A stretch of 64,000 nucleotides of DNA from Pseudomonas wuhanensis (lineage in GTDB: Bacteria; Pseudomonadota; Gammaproteobacteria; Pseudomonadales; Pseudomonadaceae): contig NZ_CP117430.1 in the NCBI RefSeq assembly GCF_030687395.1, positions 1,674,001 through 1,738,000 on the forward strand. Reading direction: 5' to 3'. A program made the position numbers and the translations under genes. A model generated the notes under the pieces. That model did no database searches, was not told the DNA's origin, and worked only from the letters and a program-made list of their open reading frames with translations. Below, in pieces: positions 53,918 through 63,682 of this stretch. The first letter of the stretch is position 1, and every line of letters begins with the position of its first letter.

Positions 53918-54625
53918 TTACTTTGTCGCACTGGGTGAGGCAGCGGCTACCTCAGTCCTGCGATTCCCCTCCGAAGCCGCCACTTTTTTTGCGGAGGCCT
54001 TGAGTTTTTCCGCGCGGCTTTGAGCCTCGGCGACTTGCTGGGGGCTCAAGCTGGCACGGTTCGCGAGTTCGGCAGCCGACTTCCAGTTATCCTGATAGAT
54101 CAGCAGCGTCACCAAATTGAGTGCCGCCAATGAATTGGACTGTTTGAGCTCCATGGCGGTCATGAACTCGAAGCGTGCTTCAGGGATACGTCGTTGATTG
54201 AGGTAGACCACCCCCAGGTCATTGCGCATCCTGTCGTCGGTGGGGGCCATCTTCACCGCACGCTCAAGGTGAGTGGTCGCGGTGGCGTAATCATTTTTGG
54301 CCGCGGCCAACTGGCCCAGGCCATGTTCCCCGTCGGCGGCCAGACAGGTGCCGAGCAAGCTTTGATACAACGGCCCCGCCTCGTTACGCCCCATCAAGCG
54401 CAGCACCCGAGCCTTGCGCAGGCGAACCTGAACCAGGTTGTCGGGCAAACCTTCAAGATTCGCCAGGCTGGCATACAAACGGCCGTCGTTGGCCATGTTG
54501 TCGGCCAGACTCAGGGCCAACTCTTGATCCGAATCGGGCTTGGCACAGATAGCCGGTCGCGACAGGCCATTGGTGGCACAACCTGCGAGCAACAATGTTG
54601 CCGTTATTGCGATCACTGCTTTCAT
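53918..54625 (-). CDS. tadD: TadD TPR lipoprotein
   Basis: A 235-residue outer-membrane-associated lipoprotein with signal and lipobox (AVIAITATLLLAGC) and TPR-like repeats (NDYATATTHLERAVKMAPTD, then RNDLGVVYLNQRRIPEARFE). It acts as pilotin or assembly factor for the secretin. ATG 54625 gives a proper lipobox and has GAGG 7 bases upstream. The same frame also opens at ATG 54748, whose ATGA overlaps the secretin stop, but that start would bury the signal peptide behind 41 residues. Confidence 0.85.
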   Translation of the reverse strand: MKAVIAITATLLLAGCATNGLSRPAICAKPDSDQELALSLADNMANDGRLYASLANLEGLPDNLVQVRLRKARVLRLMGRNEAGPLYQSLLGTCLAADGEHGLGQLAAAKNDYATATTHLERAVKMAPTDDRMRNDLGVVYLNQRRIPEARFEFMTAMELKQSNSLAALNLVTLLIYQDNWKSAAELANRASLSPQQVAEAQSRAEKLKASAKKVAASEGNRRTEVAAASPSATK

Positions 54626-54744
54626 CGAGTGTCCTCTGGCTACAACACGTTGAACGCCAGGCCAATGGCAATAAAGCTGGCCTGGCAAGCGCTCAAGGTC
54701 ACCGTTAGGGGTGAGGGCGAGGTAAGTCTGATTCAGGCTCTGGC

Positions 54745-55968
54745 TCATTGTGAAAGCCCGGAGCGACTGTCGAAATCGCCATTTTCGAGGAAGAACATGC
54801 GGTAGAAGTTCGGGTCGTAATTGCGCAGCTGTTCGCCAGGCAATGACGGTAGTTGTGCGTTGACAGCCAGTGGCTGGACCAGATGCGGGGTAACGATCAT
54901 CAGCAGTTCACGCTCTTCACGGTTGATGGTGTTGTCGCGAAAGAACGCGCCCAGAATCGGGATATCGCCCAGCCCCGGAAACTTGTTCACCTGGGAATTG
55001 TTGCGGGTGCTGATCAAGCCGCTGATGACGAAGCTTTCGCCGTCGGCCAGGGAGATGCTGGTGTCGGTACGACGTATGGTCAGTGCTGGAACAATAGTGC
55101 CGGCGATGCTTACGGCGTTGGTGAAGTCCAGTTCACTGACTTCCGGCGCCACCTTCAGCGCGATACGGTTTTTGCCGATGATGGTCGGCGTCAGGGTCAG
55201 GCGAATACCGAATTCCTTGTACTCGATGGACACGTTATCGCTGCCTGAACTGGGCACTGGAATCGGCACTTCACCACCGGCCAGGAAGCTCGCACTCTGC
55301 CCGCTGAGCGCGACCAGGCTTGGCCGTGCCAGGGTGTAGGCGAAACCGCTGCCTTCCAGTGCGTTGATCGACACCAGAGTATCGCTGGACGCAAAAGCGA
55401 AGTTGAACAAGCCGTTGTTCACCGGCAGCGACGGCGTGACAATGCCGTCGATGGTGGGCAAAGTTCTCGGCGAGCCGAACAGGAAGTTGCCCTGGCGACC
55501 AAAAATCGAGGCATTGGCTTCCTTGAGTTTGGTCCGGCTGACTTCAACGAAGCGGATGTCGGTTTGCACCTGAATCGGCAACAGCGGGTCTTCGGAGGGC
55601 ACTGTCGAGACGCTGGTCAGCGCCGCGGTGGCCTTGCCCTTGACGAACACCATGCTTTGGCGCGGCGTTTTCGAACAGGCGGTCCAGACCATCAGGCTGG
55701 TGGCCCCCGGCGCGAGGCCCGTGAGTATGAAGGCGTTGCTGCCGCTGGGTTGCACGTCGGCAATTTTCGGGTCGCCTACCGCCAGTTGTGTCACCGGGAC
55801 GGGGACGCGCAGTTCATTCTGAAGCCCCTGACCGACCTCGAACGTTGCCGGCAAACTATCCAGTTGCGAACAATTGGCCGGCGCGGCCTGAGCCGCATTC
55901 ACGCTGAGACCCGTCCAGAACAGGCCATGGATAATTCGCTTGAAAGCGGGCACGGTACGATAGCTCAT
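54745..55968 (-). CDS. rcpA: RcpA/CpaC secretin
   Basis: A 407-residue outer-membrane secretin for the Tad pilus. It has a signal peptide (WTGLSVNAAQA), an N-terminal BON-like/N domain (FEVGQGLQNELRVPVPVTQL) and the secretin domain with VPIPVPSSG and PGLGDIPILGAFF. ATG 55968 is preferred because GAGG lies 9 bases upstream; earlier in-frame ATGs are too close to it. In P. aeruginosa rcpA lies inside the plus operon; here it is in a separate convergent one. Confidence 0.9.
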   Translation of the reverse strand: MSYRTVPAFKRIIHGLFWTGLSVNAAQAAPANCSQLDSLPATFEVGQGLQNELRVPVPVTQLAVGDPKIADVQPSGSNAFILTGLAPGATSLMVWTACSKTPRQSMVFVKGKATAALTSVSTVPSEDPLLPIQVQTDIRFVEVSRTKLKEANASIFGRQGNFLFGSPRTLPTIDGIVTPSLPVNNGLFNFAFASSDTLVSINALEGSGFAYTLARPSLVALSGQSASFLAGGEVPIPVPSSGSDNVSIEYKEFGIRLTLTPTIIGKNRIALKVAPEVSELDFTNAVSIAGTIVPALTIRRTDTSISLADGESFVISGLISTRNNSQVNKFPGLGDIPILGAFFRDNTINREERELLMIVTPHLVQPLAVNAQLPSLPGEQLRNYDPNFYRMFFLENGDFDSRSGLSQ

Positions 55969-56069
55969 TAAGTGCATCCTCGCTGAATAGGCCATCTTTG
56001 AGGCTAACTGGGTTGCCTCGGATCACTACAAGGGGCCTTGGTCGGCCCTCTACCCCGCCAGACCCCTGA

Positions 56070-56315
56070 CTAATGGCCCCGGCAATATTGCGTGGTGCTA
56101 CATGCAAGCAGGTGCAATACGCTGGTCTGACTGAACAGCGAGCGACCTTCGCTACAACGGTTTTTAGTGATCCAGATACCTGAGCTGTCGACCCGAACGA
56201 TATGTTCAGGCTCGACCGCAACAGCAGCTAAAGACGGCACTTTGCGCCGACCTGACTCCCCTAAAAAGCAACCGGCAATCAACGTAAAGAGCCGGAAAAT
56301 GCTTGCCAGGACCAT
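56070..56315 (-). CDS. Possible small exported protein before rcpA
   Basis: An 81-residue frame with a hydrophobic start (VLASIFRLFTLIAGCFLG), GGAG 10 bases before ATG 56315 and a position just upstream of rcpA on the same strand. The rest (VDSSGIWITKNRCSEGRSLF) has no family I recognise. It may be a small Tad-linked gene or a chance frame. Confidence 0.4.
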   Translation of the reverse strand: MVLASIFRLFTLIAGCFLGESGRRKVPSLAAVAVEPEHIVRVDSSGIWITKNRCSEGRSLFSQTSVLHLLACSTTQYCRGH

Positions 56316-56710
56316 AGTGAGGTAACTCCTTTTGCCATTCCGCTATCTGATCGCTGAACCTAACGTGCAATTTCAAACCGTTATGTCTTCTTCTTGTTTG
56401 AAAGGTAGTTCAACCAAGGCAAAGCGCCATGCCTTGAACGAAAACTTTCGATACAGATGTTGGTTTTTTTTTGAAAGCCACGGTCAGGCCACGCAATCAT
56501 TGGCATTGCGCCGGATGCTGATGGAATAAGGGATGCTTCACGGTCCCGCGAGTTTTTCTTTGGGTTTTGCGCGGGATATTTCGCAAAATCGCCACTCAAT
56601 GAGTGGCGTTTTCAGGCGTGCCGGTTTGTACTTTTCGAATGCAGACCAATCGTAACAATGGCATCTGGCGGGATATGACAAGGAGGCTGAATATGACTGA
56701 CTGTGTAGCT
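56316..56710. other. Intergenic region with a terminator hairpin
   Basis: No gene is supported. CGCCACTC (56590-56597) pairs with GAGTGGCG (56601-56608), flanked by AAAAT and TTTT, a bidirectional terminator that ends the NTF2-like gene on the minus strand. The remainder is AT-rich, with a run of T at 56463-56471 and no further structure that I see. Confidence 0.6.
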
Positions 56711-57268
56711 CTACCCCTGCGAAGTGCAGGTTGGAGTATTGGCCGTAAGGTACTGGATCACCTCTTCAAGGGTGTCTATGTCAGGAGCATTGTTCACTAA
56801 CGCTTGCGAACTGCACCATGGGTAATCCAGATGCGACACCCACTCCATGATGCAGTGCAGATCAGTCGCCGGCAGGGTTTTCATGTGCTCAATGGTGATA
56901 GTGAGCCTCTCGACAAGCGCAGACTCGGGGTTGAACTGCCACTCATACAGACCGCAACCGACGCGGGCTTCGCCGCAGCTTTTGTCGGACATGCCGACCA
57001 GCCATTTGCACTGGAATGTTTTGGCCTGCGGTTCAGGTGGGAGTCCCAGGCAAAAGGTATAGACGTTTTCGAAGGTCTGGCCGAATCGCCTGACCAGCAC
57101 ATCGCCGATAGGTCCAAGGCCTTCAACGTGGGGTGGAAACGAGATGGACCCGGTGTGCACGACCATGTCCAGGATCGCGTCTGGCGCAAAGGCTTGGTGC
57201 AACAAATATGGGCGGTTACCGTCCTTGGCTTTTATGTACTGTTGAATCGATTGTTGAGCAGTATTCAT
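56711..57268 (-). CDS. NTF2/SnoaL-like protein, 185 aa
   Basis: A soluble protein with the NTF2-like pattern: start QQSIQQYIKAKDGNRPYLLH, then AFAPDAILDMVVHTGSISFP and later strands (VGCGLYEWQFNP). No secretion signal. It lies 82 bases after the hydro-lyase gene on the same strand and is probably co-transcribed with it. The family includes hydratases, isomerases and binding proteins; a role on the same substrate as the neighbours is a guess. Confidence 0.7.
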   Translation of the reverse strand: MNTAQQSIQQYIKAKDGNRPYLLHQAFAPDAILDMVVHTGSISFPPHVEGLGPIGDVLVRRFGQTFENVYTFCLGLPPEPQAKTFQCKWLVGMSDKSCGEARVGCGLYEWQFNPESALVERLTITIEHMKTLPATDLHCIMEWVSHLDYPWCSSQALVNNAPDIDTLEEVIQYLTANTPTCTSQG

Positions 57269-57350
57269 TGTTTGTCCGTGGCATCCCTATCAGGTTGAAA
57301 ACAGTCCAATCCAAGGCTCACGTTACTATTCCATGCGAGCCCGCACTCAT

Positions 57351-58154
57351 TTACAAAGCACTATTCAAAACATCCGTTACCAGCATGCAGCCGGGGGCGT
57401 GGGTGATGCACAGCGGCGGACGCGAAGTTTGCACCACCGATTGCGGGGTCACACCGCAGGCCCAGAATACCGGGATTTCGTCGGCGTCGACTGGCACGGC
57501 ATCGCCGTAGTCCGGGCTGCTTAGTGAATCGATGCCGATCAGCGCTGGATCACCGATGTGCACGGGCGCGCCGTGGACGTTGGGCATGCGGGCGGTGATC
57601 TGGATCGCCTGGATCGCCGCGGCGGCTTTCATCGGGCGCATGCTCACCACCAGCTTGCCGCTCAGGCGTGCGGTAGGGCGAGTGTCTATGTTCGTCCGGT
57701 ACATGGCAACATTGCGCCCCAGATCGATGTGCCTGAGGGCGATGCCGGCATCCAGCAGCGGTTGTTCGAAGGAGAACGAGCAGCCGATGGCGAAGGCCAC
57801 CAGATCGTCCTGCCACAAATGCTCGATATCCGACGGTTCTTCGCTCAGTTCGCCATGGCGATAGACCCTGTATCGGGACACCTCGTGGCGGATATCAATG
57901 GCGGTGCCGAGATTGCGAAAATACGGATCACCGGGTTCGGTAACGTCGAGCACCGGGCAAGCCTGCCGATTGAGCGTGCAATACCGAAGAAACTCGTTCG
58001 CCCAATCATTGGGCAGAATCACGATATTGGCTTGCACCCGACCTTGGGCCAAGCCGCTGGTGTGGCCCCGATAGTGTCCGGCAGCGATGCATTGGCGCAG
58101 GGCGAGCGGAGCGCTGTGCTTCAGTTGTTCGAAAGACAGGGTGGGTTGGCTCAT
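57351..58154 (-). CDS. DUF1445 putative hydro-lyase
   Basis: A 267-residue protein of the DUF1445/D-glutamate cyclase-like family, annotated widely as putative hydro-lyase. Typical segments are [20 protein letters not shown], then [15 protein letters not shown] and later [10 protein letters not shown] with [11 protein letters not shown] at the end. The length is usual. AGAG lies 8 bases before ATG 58154. Near MFS and porin genes it suggests catabolism of a hydroxy or keto acid. Confidence 0.82.
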   Translation of the reverse strand: MSQPTLSFEQLKHSAPLALRQCIAAGHYRGHTSGLAQGRVQANIVILPNDWANEFLRYCTLNRQACPVLDVTEPGDPYFRNLGTAIDIRHEVSRYRVYRHGELSEEPSDIEHLWQDDLVAFAIGCSFSFEQPLLDAGIALRHIDLGRNVAMYRTNIDTRPTARLSGKLVVSMRPMKAAAAIQAIQITARMPNVHGAPVHIGDPALIGIDSLSSPDYGDAVPVDADEIPVFWACGVTPQSVVQTSRPPLCITHAPGCMLVTDVLNSAL

Positions 58155-58245
58155 CACGGCATCTCTTCAGGTTCGATGACCCTTTTTAGAAAACCATGAC
58201 GATGGCGTCCAACCAGGAATGTTGTTACCCCGTGACAACTAAAAG

Positions 58246-59193
58246 TTATTCAAGAGTCCGTCGGTTGTTGAGACCGGGTGCCGGAACCATTCGAAGCGGG
58301 CCGACATCCGCAGCGTATTGGGAGACTACCTGGCGGCTCATATCGACGATGCTCTCGATCAACTCCAGGCCGACGCCGGCGCGCCATGAAGCCACGACAT
58401 CCAGCTGCGGCAAGCGAGTACCCGGTTCCAGCTGAATCAACTCGCCGCTGGCCAAGGGCTTGGCCACCAGCGCGGCCGGCAAGGCGCCAATGCCGAAGCC
58501 GTCACGAATCAGCCGGGTCATGGCCGACACCGAATTGACGCAACTGACGCGTGGCGTGCCGATGCCGTGGGCGTGCAGCAGGTTGAGTACATCCTGATGC
58601 GGCCGGGAGTTTTTGACGAAGGTGATGATGCGCTCACTGGCCATTTCGGCCAGTGAGGCATAGGGGCGGGCATAGATTGAGTTACTGGCGGCGATCCAGT
58701 GCATGGGGTAGTGCGCCAGTTCGAGGTTGCGCACACTTTCGTGGCGGATCAGGTCCGTCTGGAACACGATGTCCAGATAGCCCTTTTGCAACTGATCGCA
58801 CAGATTGCGTGCGGCGTCGGCCGTGATTTCGATTTCCACGGCGGGGAAGGTCTGCATCAAGGTCGACATCAACGGGCTGAGCCAGGTGTGGATCACCGTA
58901 TCCATCACACCGATGCGCACCAGACCCTGTTGTGGATTGGTGTTATCCAGTGAGTATTTCAACGCTCGCTGAACCTCAAGCATCTGCTCGGCGTAATCGA
59001 GCACCTTGAGACCTTCGAGCGTCAGCGACACGCCACGTGAATCGCGCACGAACAAACGCAGGCCCAACTCTTCTTCCAGCGAGGCAATCCGGCTGGAGAT
59101 AGCGGCCTGAGTGCTGAACATTTTCTCGGCAGTGAGGCTGAAGCTTTGCAGGCGGGCGACCCAGACGAAGGTTTCGAGAAATTTGAGGTTCAT
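58246..59193 (-). CDS. LysR family regulator
   Basis: A 315-residue LTTR with N-terminal helix-turn-helix (QSFSLTAEKMFSTQAAISSR) and effector domain. It is divergent from the MFS transporter gene and upstream of the hydro-lyase gene, so it likely controls both groups. Two palindromes at 59252-59264 and 59297-59306 lie in the intergenic space. Confidence 0.85.
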   Translation of the reverse strand: MNLKFLETFVWVARLQSFSLTAEKMFSTQAAISSRIASLEEELGLRLFVRDSRGVSLTLEGLKVLDYAEQMLEVQRALKYSLDNTNPQQGLVRIGVMDTVIHTWLSPLMSTLMQTFPAVEIEITADAARNLCDQLQKGYLDIVFQTDLIRHESVRNLELAHYPMHWIAASNSIYARPYASLAEMASERIITFVKNSRPHQDVLNLLHAHGIGTPRVSCVNSVSAMTRLIRDGFGIGALPAALVAKPLASGELIQLEPGTRLPQLDVVASWRAGVGLELIESIVDMSRQVVSQYAADVGPLRMVPAPGLNNRRTLE

Positions 59194-59251
59194 GGCGGTT
59201 CTCGTGGTGGGGCGTTCACTGTTTTTCCACAGAGAACCGTGGTGGGGGTGC

Positions 59252-59306
59252 AGTAATTGTTACTCCAGAGTTCGTCGCCGGGGGTATCAAATTTTCTTAT
59301 GCATAA
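59252..59306. promoter_or_regulatory. Two palindromes, possible LysR sites
   Basis: AGTAA-TTG-TTACT (59252-59264) and TTATGCATAA (59297-59306) lie between the divergent LysR and MFS genes, 33 bases apart. They could be the recognition and activation sites of the LysR protein. Confidence 0.4.
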
Positions 59307-59456
59307 CCTCGTTTTTTTCCCGTTTGACGCAGTTTGGCCTTGGCGCGAAGAATCCGCTCCACGACGCAGCCACTGCGTCTGCCCCCCACGACAACGCCTT
59401 CACAAAAAAATAATGAGGCGTGTCCGTCATCTTCGCTTGCTGCCGCAGGAACTCCC

Positions 59457-60752
59457 ATGGAAAAGACCATGACTGACCACGTGCTTTCAGGTTCGGGCCG
59501 CACCGGCCCGTTCAGTTGGTACGGCCCCCTGTCGAAAAATGAAAAGCGTACCTTCTGGAGTTGCAAGATCGGCTATGCCCTGGATGGCATGGACACGCAG
59601 ATGCTGAGTTTCGTCATTCCGACCCTGATCGCAACCTGGGGCATCTCCAAGGGTGATGCCGGGATGATTGGCACTTGTACGCTGCTGGCCTCGGCGGCGG
59701 GTGGCTGGATCGCCGGAATACTGTCCGACCGCATCGGTCGGGTGCTCACCCTGCAACTGACGGTACTGTGGTTCGCCTTCTTCACCTTCCTCTGCGGACT
59801 GGCACAGAACTACGAGCAACTGCTGGTGGCCCGGACTTTGATGGGCTTTGGTTTCGGCGGTGAATGGACTGCGGGTGCGGTGCTGATTGGCGAGGTGATT
59901 CGCTCCCAGGATCGCGGCAAGGCAGTGGGCATGGTGCAGGCCGGATGGGCGCTAGGGTGGGGGCTTACGGCATTGCTCTATGCCGGGTTATTCAGCTTTC
60001 TACCACCGGAAGAGGCTTGGCGGGCGCTGTTCATGATCGGGTTGGTGCCAGCGCTATTTGTATTGGTGATCCGCCGACTGGTCAAGGAGTCGGACACCTT
60101 CGAGCAGGCCTGCATTGAGCGCAAGGCCAAGCCTGAAAAGGATTCGCGTTGGGCCTTCTTTGAAATCTTCGCACCACGGATGCTCAGTACCACCTTGCGC
60201 GCTTCGTTGCTGACCACCGGCGCGCTGGGCGGTTATTACGCGATCACCACGTGGTTGCCAACTTACCTGAAAACCGAGCGCGGCCTGAGCGTACTCGGCA
60301 CTGGCGGTTATCTGGCGATGGTGATCGTCGGCTCTTACATTGGCTATGTGACCAGTGCATTGCTGACCGATGCCATTGGTCGGAAGAAGAACTTCATCCT
60401 GTTTGCCGTCGGCTCCATGGCGATCGTTCTGGCCTACACCCAACTGCCCATCGACAACACCTGGATGCTCTGGCTGGGCTTTCCGTTGGGTTTTTTCGCC
60501 TCGGGCATTTTTGCGGGCATGGGCGCTTTTCTGACCGAGTTGTTTCCGACCCGCATGCGCGGTTCGGGCCAGGGCTTTTGCTATAACGCCGGGCGCTCCA
60601 TCGCCGCGCTGTTTCCGTTGTTGATCGGTGCACTGAGCGAAACGTTGCCGATTGGTACGGGGATCGGAATCTTCGCTGCCGGTGCCTATGGTGTGGTGAT
60701 TCTGGCCGCGTTAAGCCTGCCGGAAACCCGCGGTCGTCAACTCGAATCCTGA
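59457..60752 (+). CDS. MFS transporter, acid:H+ symporter type
   Basis: A 431-residue inner-membrane protein with about twelve transmembrane helices. It shows DGMDTQMLSFVIPTL in helix 1, DRIGRV (loop 2-3 motif) and GFGFGGEWTAGAVLIGE in helix 4-5, typical of the aromatic acid/metabolite symporter groups. ATG 59457 has AGGAA 6 bases upstream. The OprD porin gene follows, so the pair could bring one organic acid across both membranes. Confidence 0.82.
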   Translation: MEKTMTDHVLSGSGRTGPFSWYGPLSKNEKRTFWSCKIGYALDGMDTQMLSFVIPTLIATWGISKGDAGMIGTCTLLASAAGGWIAGILSDRIGRVLTLQLTVLWFAFFTFLCGLAQNYEQLLVARTLMGFGFGGEWTAGAVLIGEVIRSQDRGKAVGMVQAGWALGWGLTALLYAGLFSFLPPEEAWRALFMIGLVPALFVLVIRRLVKESDTFEQACIERKAKPEKDSRWAFFEIFAPRMLSTTLRASLLTTGALGGYYAITTWLPTYLKTERGLSVLGTGGYLAMVIVGSYIGYVTSALLTDAIGRKKNFILFAVGSMAIVLAYTQLPIDNTWMLWLGFPLGFFASGIFAGMGAFLTELFPTRMRGSGQGFCYNAGRSIAALFPLLIGALSETLPIGTGIGIFAAGAYGVVILAALSLPETRGRQLES

Positions 60753-60871
60753 ACCCTGACACGTCTGGGCAATTGTGCCCAGACGTCGCTGATCCATTGC
60801 TAATCGACAAACATCGGTCGCGATCACAACGCCCCCGAGAGGGCTCGCTCGCGTCCGAAACAGGAGCAGGC

Positions 60872-62113
60872 ATGAACTATTCGCTTTCCACTCAACGGTT
60901 GTACTTCCCGGTCGGCACATTGCTCGGTTTGAGCTTGCTCGGCGCTCCGGTCGCTCAGGCGGATTTCATTGCCGACAGTAAAGGCAGCCTGGAAGCGCGC
61001 AACTTTTACTTCAATCGCGATTTCCGCCAAGACGGCTCGCGTGACAAAGCCGAGGAATGGGCACAGGGTTTTCTGTTGCGGATGGAGTCCGGGTATACCG
61101 CTGGCACGCTGGGGTTTGGTCTGGATGCGCTGGGCATGGCCGGTTTTAAACTGGACTCCGGCGGCGGCACGGCGGGCACCAATCTGTTGCCGCCGGATTT
61201 GTCGGGCGGCTCGCAGGATCGCTATGGCGAGTTGGGCCTGACGGCCAAAGTGCGTTTGTCCAAGAGCACCCTGAGGCTGGGGACGTTGCAGATCAAGGAT
61301 CCGGTGGTGAACTCCAACGATACTCGTCTGTTGCCGGGAACGTTCAAGGGAGCACTGGTGAATGTTCAAGAAATTGACCGATTGAAACTGACTGCCGGGC
61401 AACTCACGCAGATCAACTTTGTCGACTCCACCGACTACCAGGACATGACTGCCAATCGCATCGGCGGGCAAAGCGACAAGTTCCAGTTCGCCGGGGCTGA
61501 CTATCAATTCCTGCCGAATCTGACAGCGCAGTACCGCTACGGCAAGCTGGAAAATATCTACCAGCAAAACTACCTCGGATTGGTCCACCTGCTGGATATG
61601 GGGGCCGGCCAGTCGCTCAAGAGCGACGTGCGTTATGCGCGCAGCATTGAAGATGGCAACTTTCGTGACCTCGATAACCAGGCTTTCGGTGCGATGTTTA
61701 CCTACAGTCTCGGCGGCCACGCACTGGGCTTCGGCTACCAGCGCATGAGCGGCGATGATCCGTTTCCGTACATCGGACGCAGCGATCCGTATCTGGTCAA
61801 CTTCGTGCAGATCGGTGACTTCGCCAACGTTGACGAACACTCCTGGCAAACGCGTTATGACTATAACTTCGCGGCATTGGGTGTACCGGGGTTGAGCTTT
61901 ATGACCCGCTACATCTCGGGCGATAACGTGCAGCGCAGTGCTCCGGGTGAAGGCAAGGAGTGGGAGCGCGACACCGATATCGCTTACGTGGTGCAGGACG
62001 GTACGTTGAAAGGCCTGGGCTTTAAATGGCGCAACGCGTCGGTGCGTTCGAACTTTGGCAATGATCTGGATGAGAATCGCTTGATCGTCAGCTATACCCT
62101 GGCGCTTTGGTAA
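60872..62113 (+). CDS. OprD-family outer-membrane porin
   Basis: A 413-residue porin with signal peptide (GTLLGLSLLGAPVAQA) and the OprD start DFIADSKGSLEARNFYFNRD; the C-terminus ends in LALW with a terminal aromatic, as for barrels. AGGAG lies 6 bases before ATG 60872. OprD paralogues (OpdX, Occ groups) take up carboxylates or amino acids; by context this one serves the MFS substrate. Confidence 0.88.
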   Translation: MNYSLSTQRLYFPVGTLLGLSLLGAPVAQADFIADSKGSLEARNFYFNRDFRQDGSRDKAEEWAQGFLLRMESGYTAGTLGFGLDALGMAGFKLDSGGGTAGTNLLPPDLSGGSQDRYGELGLTAKVRLSKSTLRLGTLQIKDPVVNSNDTRLLPGTFKGALVNVQEIDRLKLTAGQLTQINFVDSTDYQDMTANRIGGQSDKFQFAGADYQFLPNLTAQYRYGKLENIYQQNYLGLVHLLDMGAGQSLKSDVRYARSIEDGNFRDLDNQAFGAMFTYSLGGHALGFGYQRMSGDDPFPYIGRSDPYLVNFVQIGDFANVDEHSWQTRYDYNFAALGVPGLSFMTRYISGDNVQRSAPGEGKEWERDTDIAYVVQDGTLKGLGFKWRNASVRSNFGNDLDENRLIVSYTLALW

Positions 62114-62145
62114 GTGTCTCGGTGATCGAACAAGAAATGATATCG

Positions 62146-62181
62146 ACGGCCCGCCAGTCAGACTGGAGGGCCGTTTGTTTT
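62146..62181. terminator. Bidirectional terminator
   Basis: ACGGCCC (62146-62152) pairs with GGGCCGT (62168-62174), with an inner CCAGT/ACTGG, followed by TTGTTTT. It lies between the convergent porin and LysE genes. Confidence 0.8.
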
Positions 62182-62818
62182 ACATCGACAGAATCAATCG
62201 GCCAGCGAACAGAATCAGGATCACCCCCATGGTTCGTTCGAACCAGTGCCCCATGCGCATGAACAGCAACCGCACCCGGGTGCTGGAAAAAAACAGCGCC
62301 ACGATCACGAACCACAAGGCATTCACGAAACACATCCACACCCCGTACAGTGCCTGAATCTGCAGTGGTGTCGAGGCGCTGATGATGGTCGTGAAGATTG
62401 CCAGGAAAAACAGCGTGGCCTTGGGGTTGGTGGCGTTGGTCAGAAAACCTGTGGTGAACGCCTTCAGCAATGTTTGCTCGACCACCGGTTCGTCTGCACC
62501 TTTGTCGCCTTCCAGCACGGTTTTGGGTTTGCTGCGTATCAGGCTCACGCCGAGGTACAAAATGTAGGCACCCCCAACGACCTTGGCCACCGTCAACAAC
62601 CAGGGCGTGGTGTGCATCAGCGCGCCGACGCCAAGCAAGGTGTAAAGCACATGCACGGAAATGCCCGCGCCGATGCCCAGCGCCGTGCAAATCCCCACTA
62701 AGCGGCCGAAACGCACGCTTTGGCGGATGGTCACGGCGAAATCCGGTCCGGGGGCGACCACGGCCAGAAAGTGGATCGTTGCCAGCGCCAGAAACTCGCC
62801 CAGGTAATTTGAAAACAT
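62180..62818 (-). CDS. LysE/RhtB family amino-acid exporter
   Basis: A 212-residue inner-membrane protein with about six transmembrane helices. The family pattern is clear (FLAVVAPGPDFAVTIRQSVR, then LGIGAGISVHVLYTLLGVGA and TNATNPKATLFFLAIF). LysE proteins export amino acids or derivatives. It starts one base after the oxygenase stop, so the two are in one operon. In this setting export of a modified amino acid is likely. Confidence 0.88.
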   Translation of the reverse strand: MFSNYLGEFLALATIHFLAVVAPGPDFAVTIRQSVRFGRLVGICTALGIGAGISVHVLYTLLGVGALMHTTPWLLTVAKVVGGAYILYLGVSLIRSKPKTVLEGDKGADEPVVEQTLLKAFTTGFLTNATNPKATLFFLAIFTTIISASTPLQIQALYGVWMCFVNALWFVIVALFFSSTRVRLLFMRMGHWFERTMGVILILFAGRLILSM

Positions 62819-62819
62819 C

Positions 62820-63590
62820 TCAGCTCCAGAAAGTCAGGGGTGAAGCATTGCCGCGATAACCGACAAAGAAGGAAAGGCTCAATCGCGGGTCGTCCACACC
62901 CGGGGTCACCGAGTGCATGCAGCGCGAATTGAACATGATGAAATCACCCGGCTCAGGACGAATCTCCAGGGTCGGCGGGCCAAGCAAGGCCGGGTCGATG
63001 CCGTAACTGTCGCCACGCATTTCATCGAATTGGTCCGGGGAAATGTCGTGGTCCCACATCTGCAACGCGCCGCCCTCGGTCGGCATGTTCAGGTAGACGT
63101 TGCAGGCGAACTGCGCTTCCAGGCTTTTGGCCTGGAAACTGTCCGGCGCATCCTTGGCGAAAATGTCGTGATGGGCGAGGAAGCACACCCCGGGTTTGAC
63201 GACCCGGGATAGCCCCACATACATCTTGCGGCCATAGAGATTTTCCAGATGCGCCCCCGCCGGCCAGGACTCGTCGAGCATGCAGCGCAACGTGTCGACA
63301 GGGGAGGAGTAGGGCGCACAACGGCTGCGCAATTCGGCGATATTGCTGGTGGCGCGCTTGAAATAGTCCTCGATCAGCAGCGGCTGGTTTTCCGCTTCAT
63401 AAAACGCCATGCCAATGCGACCGATGCTCGGCGCGTTGATGTAGCCTTCGAAGCCCGGGGCGAGGATCTTGTCGCCGATCTGGATCGCCAGCGGCCCAGG
63501 CAACAAGCCTTTGACGCGGATGGCGAGGACTTCTTCGTTGGCCAGTTTTTGTATGCACGTCTCATCGAGACGCTCGACGTCAAGCATCAT
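62820..63590 (-). CDS. 2OG-Fe(II)-type oxygenase, likely amino-acid hydroxylase
   Basis: A 256-residue cupin-fold oxygenase. The iron triad can be read as H140-x-D142 (FLAHHDIF) and H226 (CMHSV), with R236 (DPRLSLSFFVGYRG) ten residues later as the 2-oxoglutarate-binding residue. The order and spacing fit the 2OG dioxygenases that act on free amino acids. A Gly in place of D142 would mean a halogenase; Asp indicates hydroxylation. The ribosome binding site is weak. It is flanked by a LysE exporter (same operon) and an AlaX-type editing hydrolase. The substrate is unknown. Confidence 0.78.
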   Translation of the reverse strand: MMLDVERLDETCIQKLANEEVLAIRVKGLLPGPLAIQIGDKILAPGFEGYINAPSIGRIGMAFYEAENQPLLIEDYFKRATSNIAELRSRCAPYSSPVDTLRCMLDESWPAGAHLENLYGRKMYVGLSRVVKPGVCFLAHHDIFAKDAPDSFQAKSLEAQFACNVYLNMPTEGGALQMWDHDISPDQFDEMRGDSYGIDPALLGPPTLEIRPEPGDFIMFNSRCMHSVTPGVDDPRLSLSFFVGYRGNASPLTFWS

Positions 63591-63682
63591 GTTTTTAGGT
63601 CCATCTATCGATAGTCAACAGAGCCCGCGAATGCAGGCTCCCCCGGCGTCAGGCGATGACGGAGCCGACATCGCCCAAATGT

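Noticed and set aside
56332..56529. Plus-strand frame of 65 codons before the terminator at 56590
   Set aside because: No good ribosome binding site and no known domain; the T-run at 56463 forces a Phe stretch.
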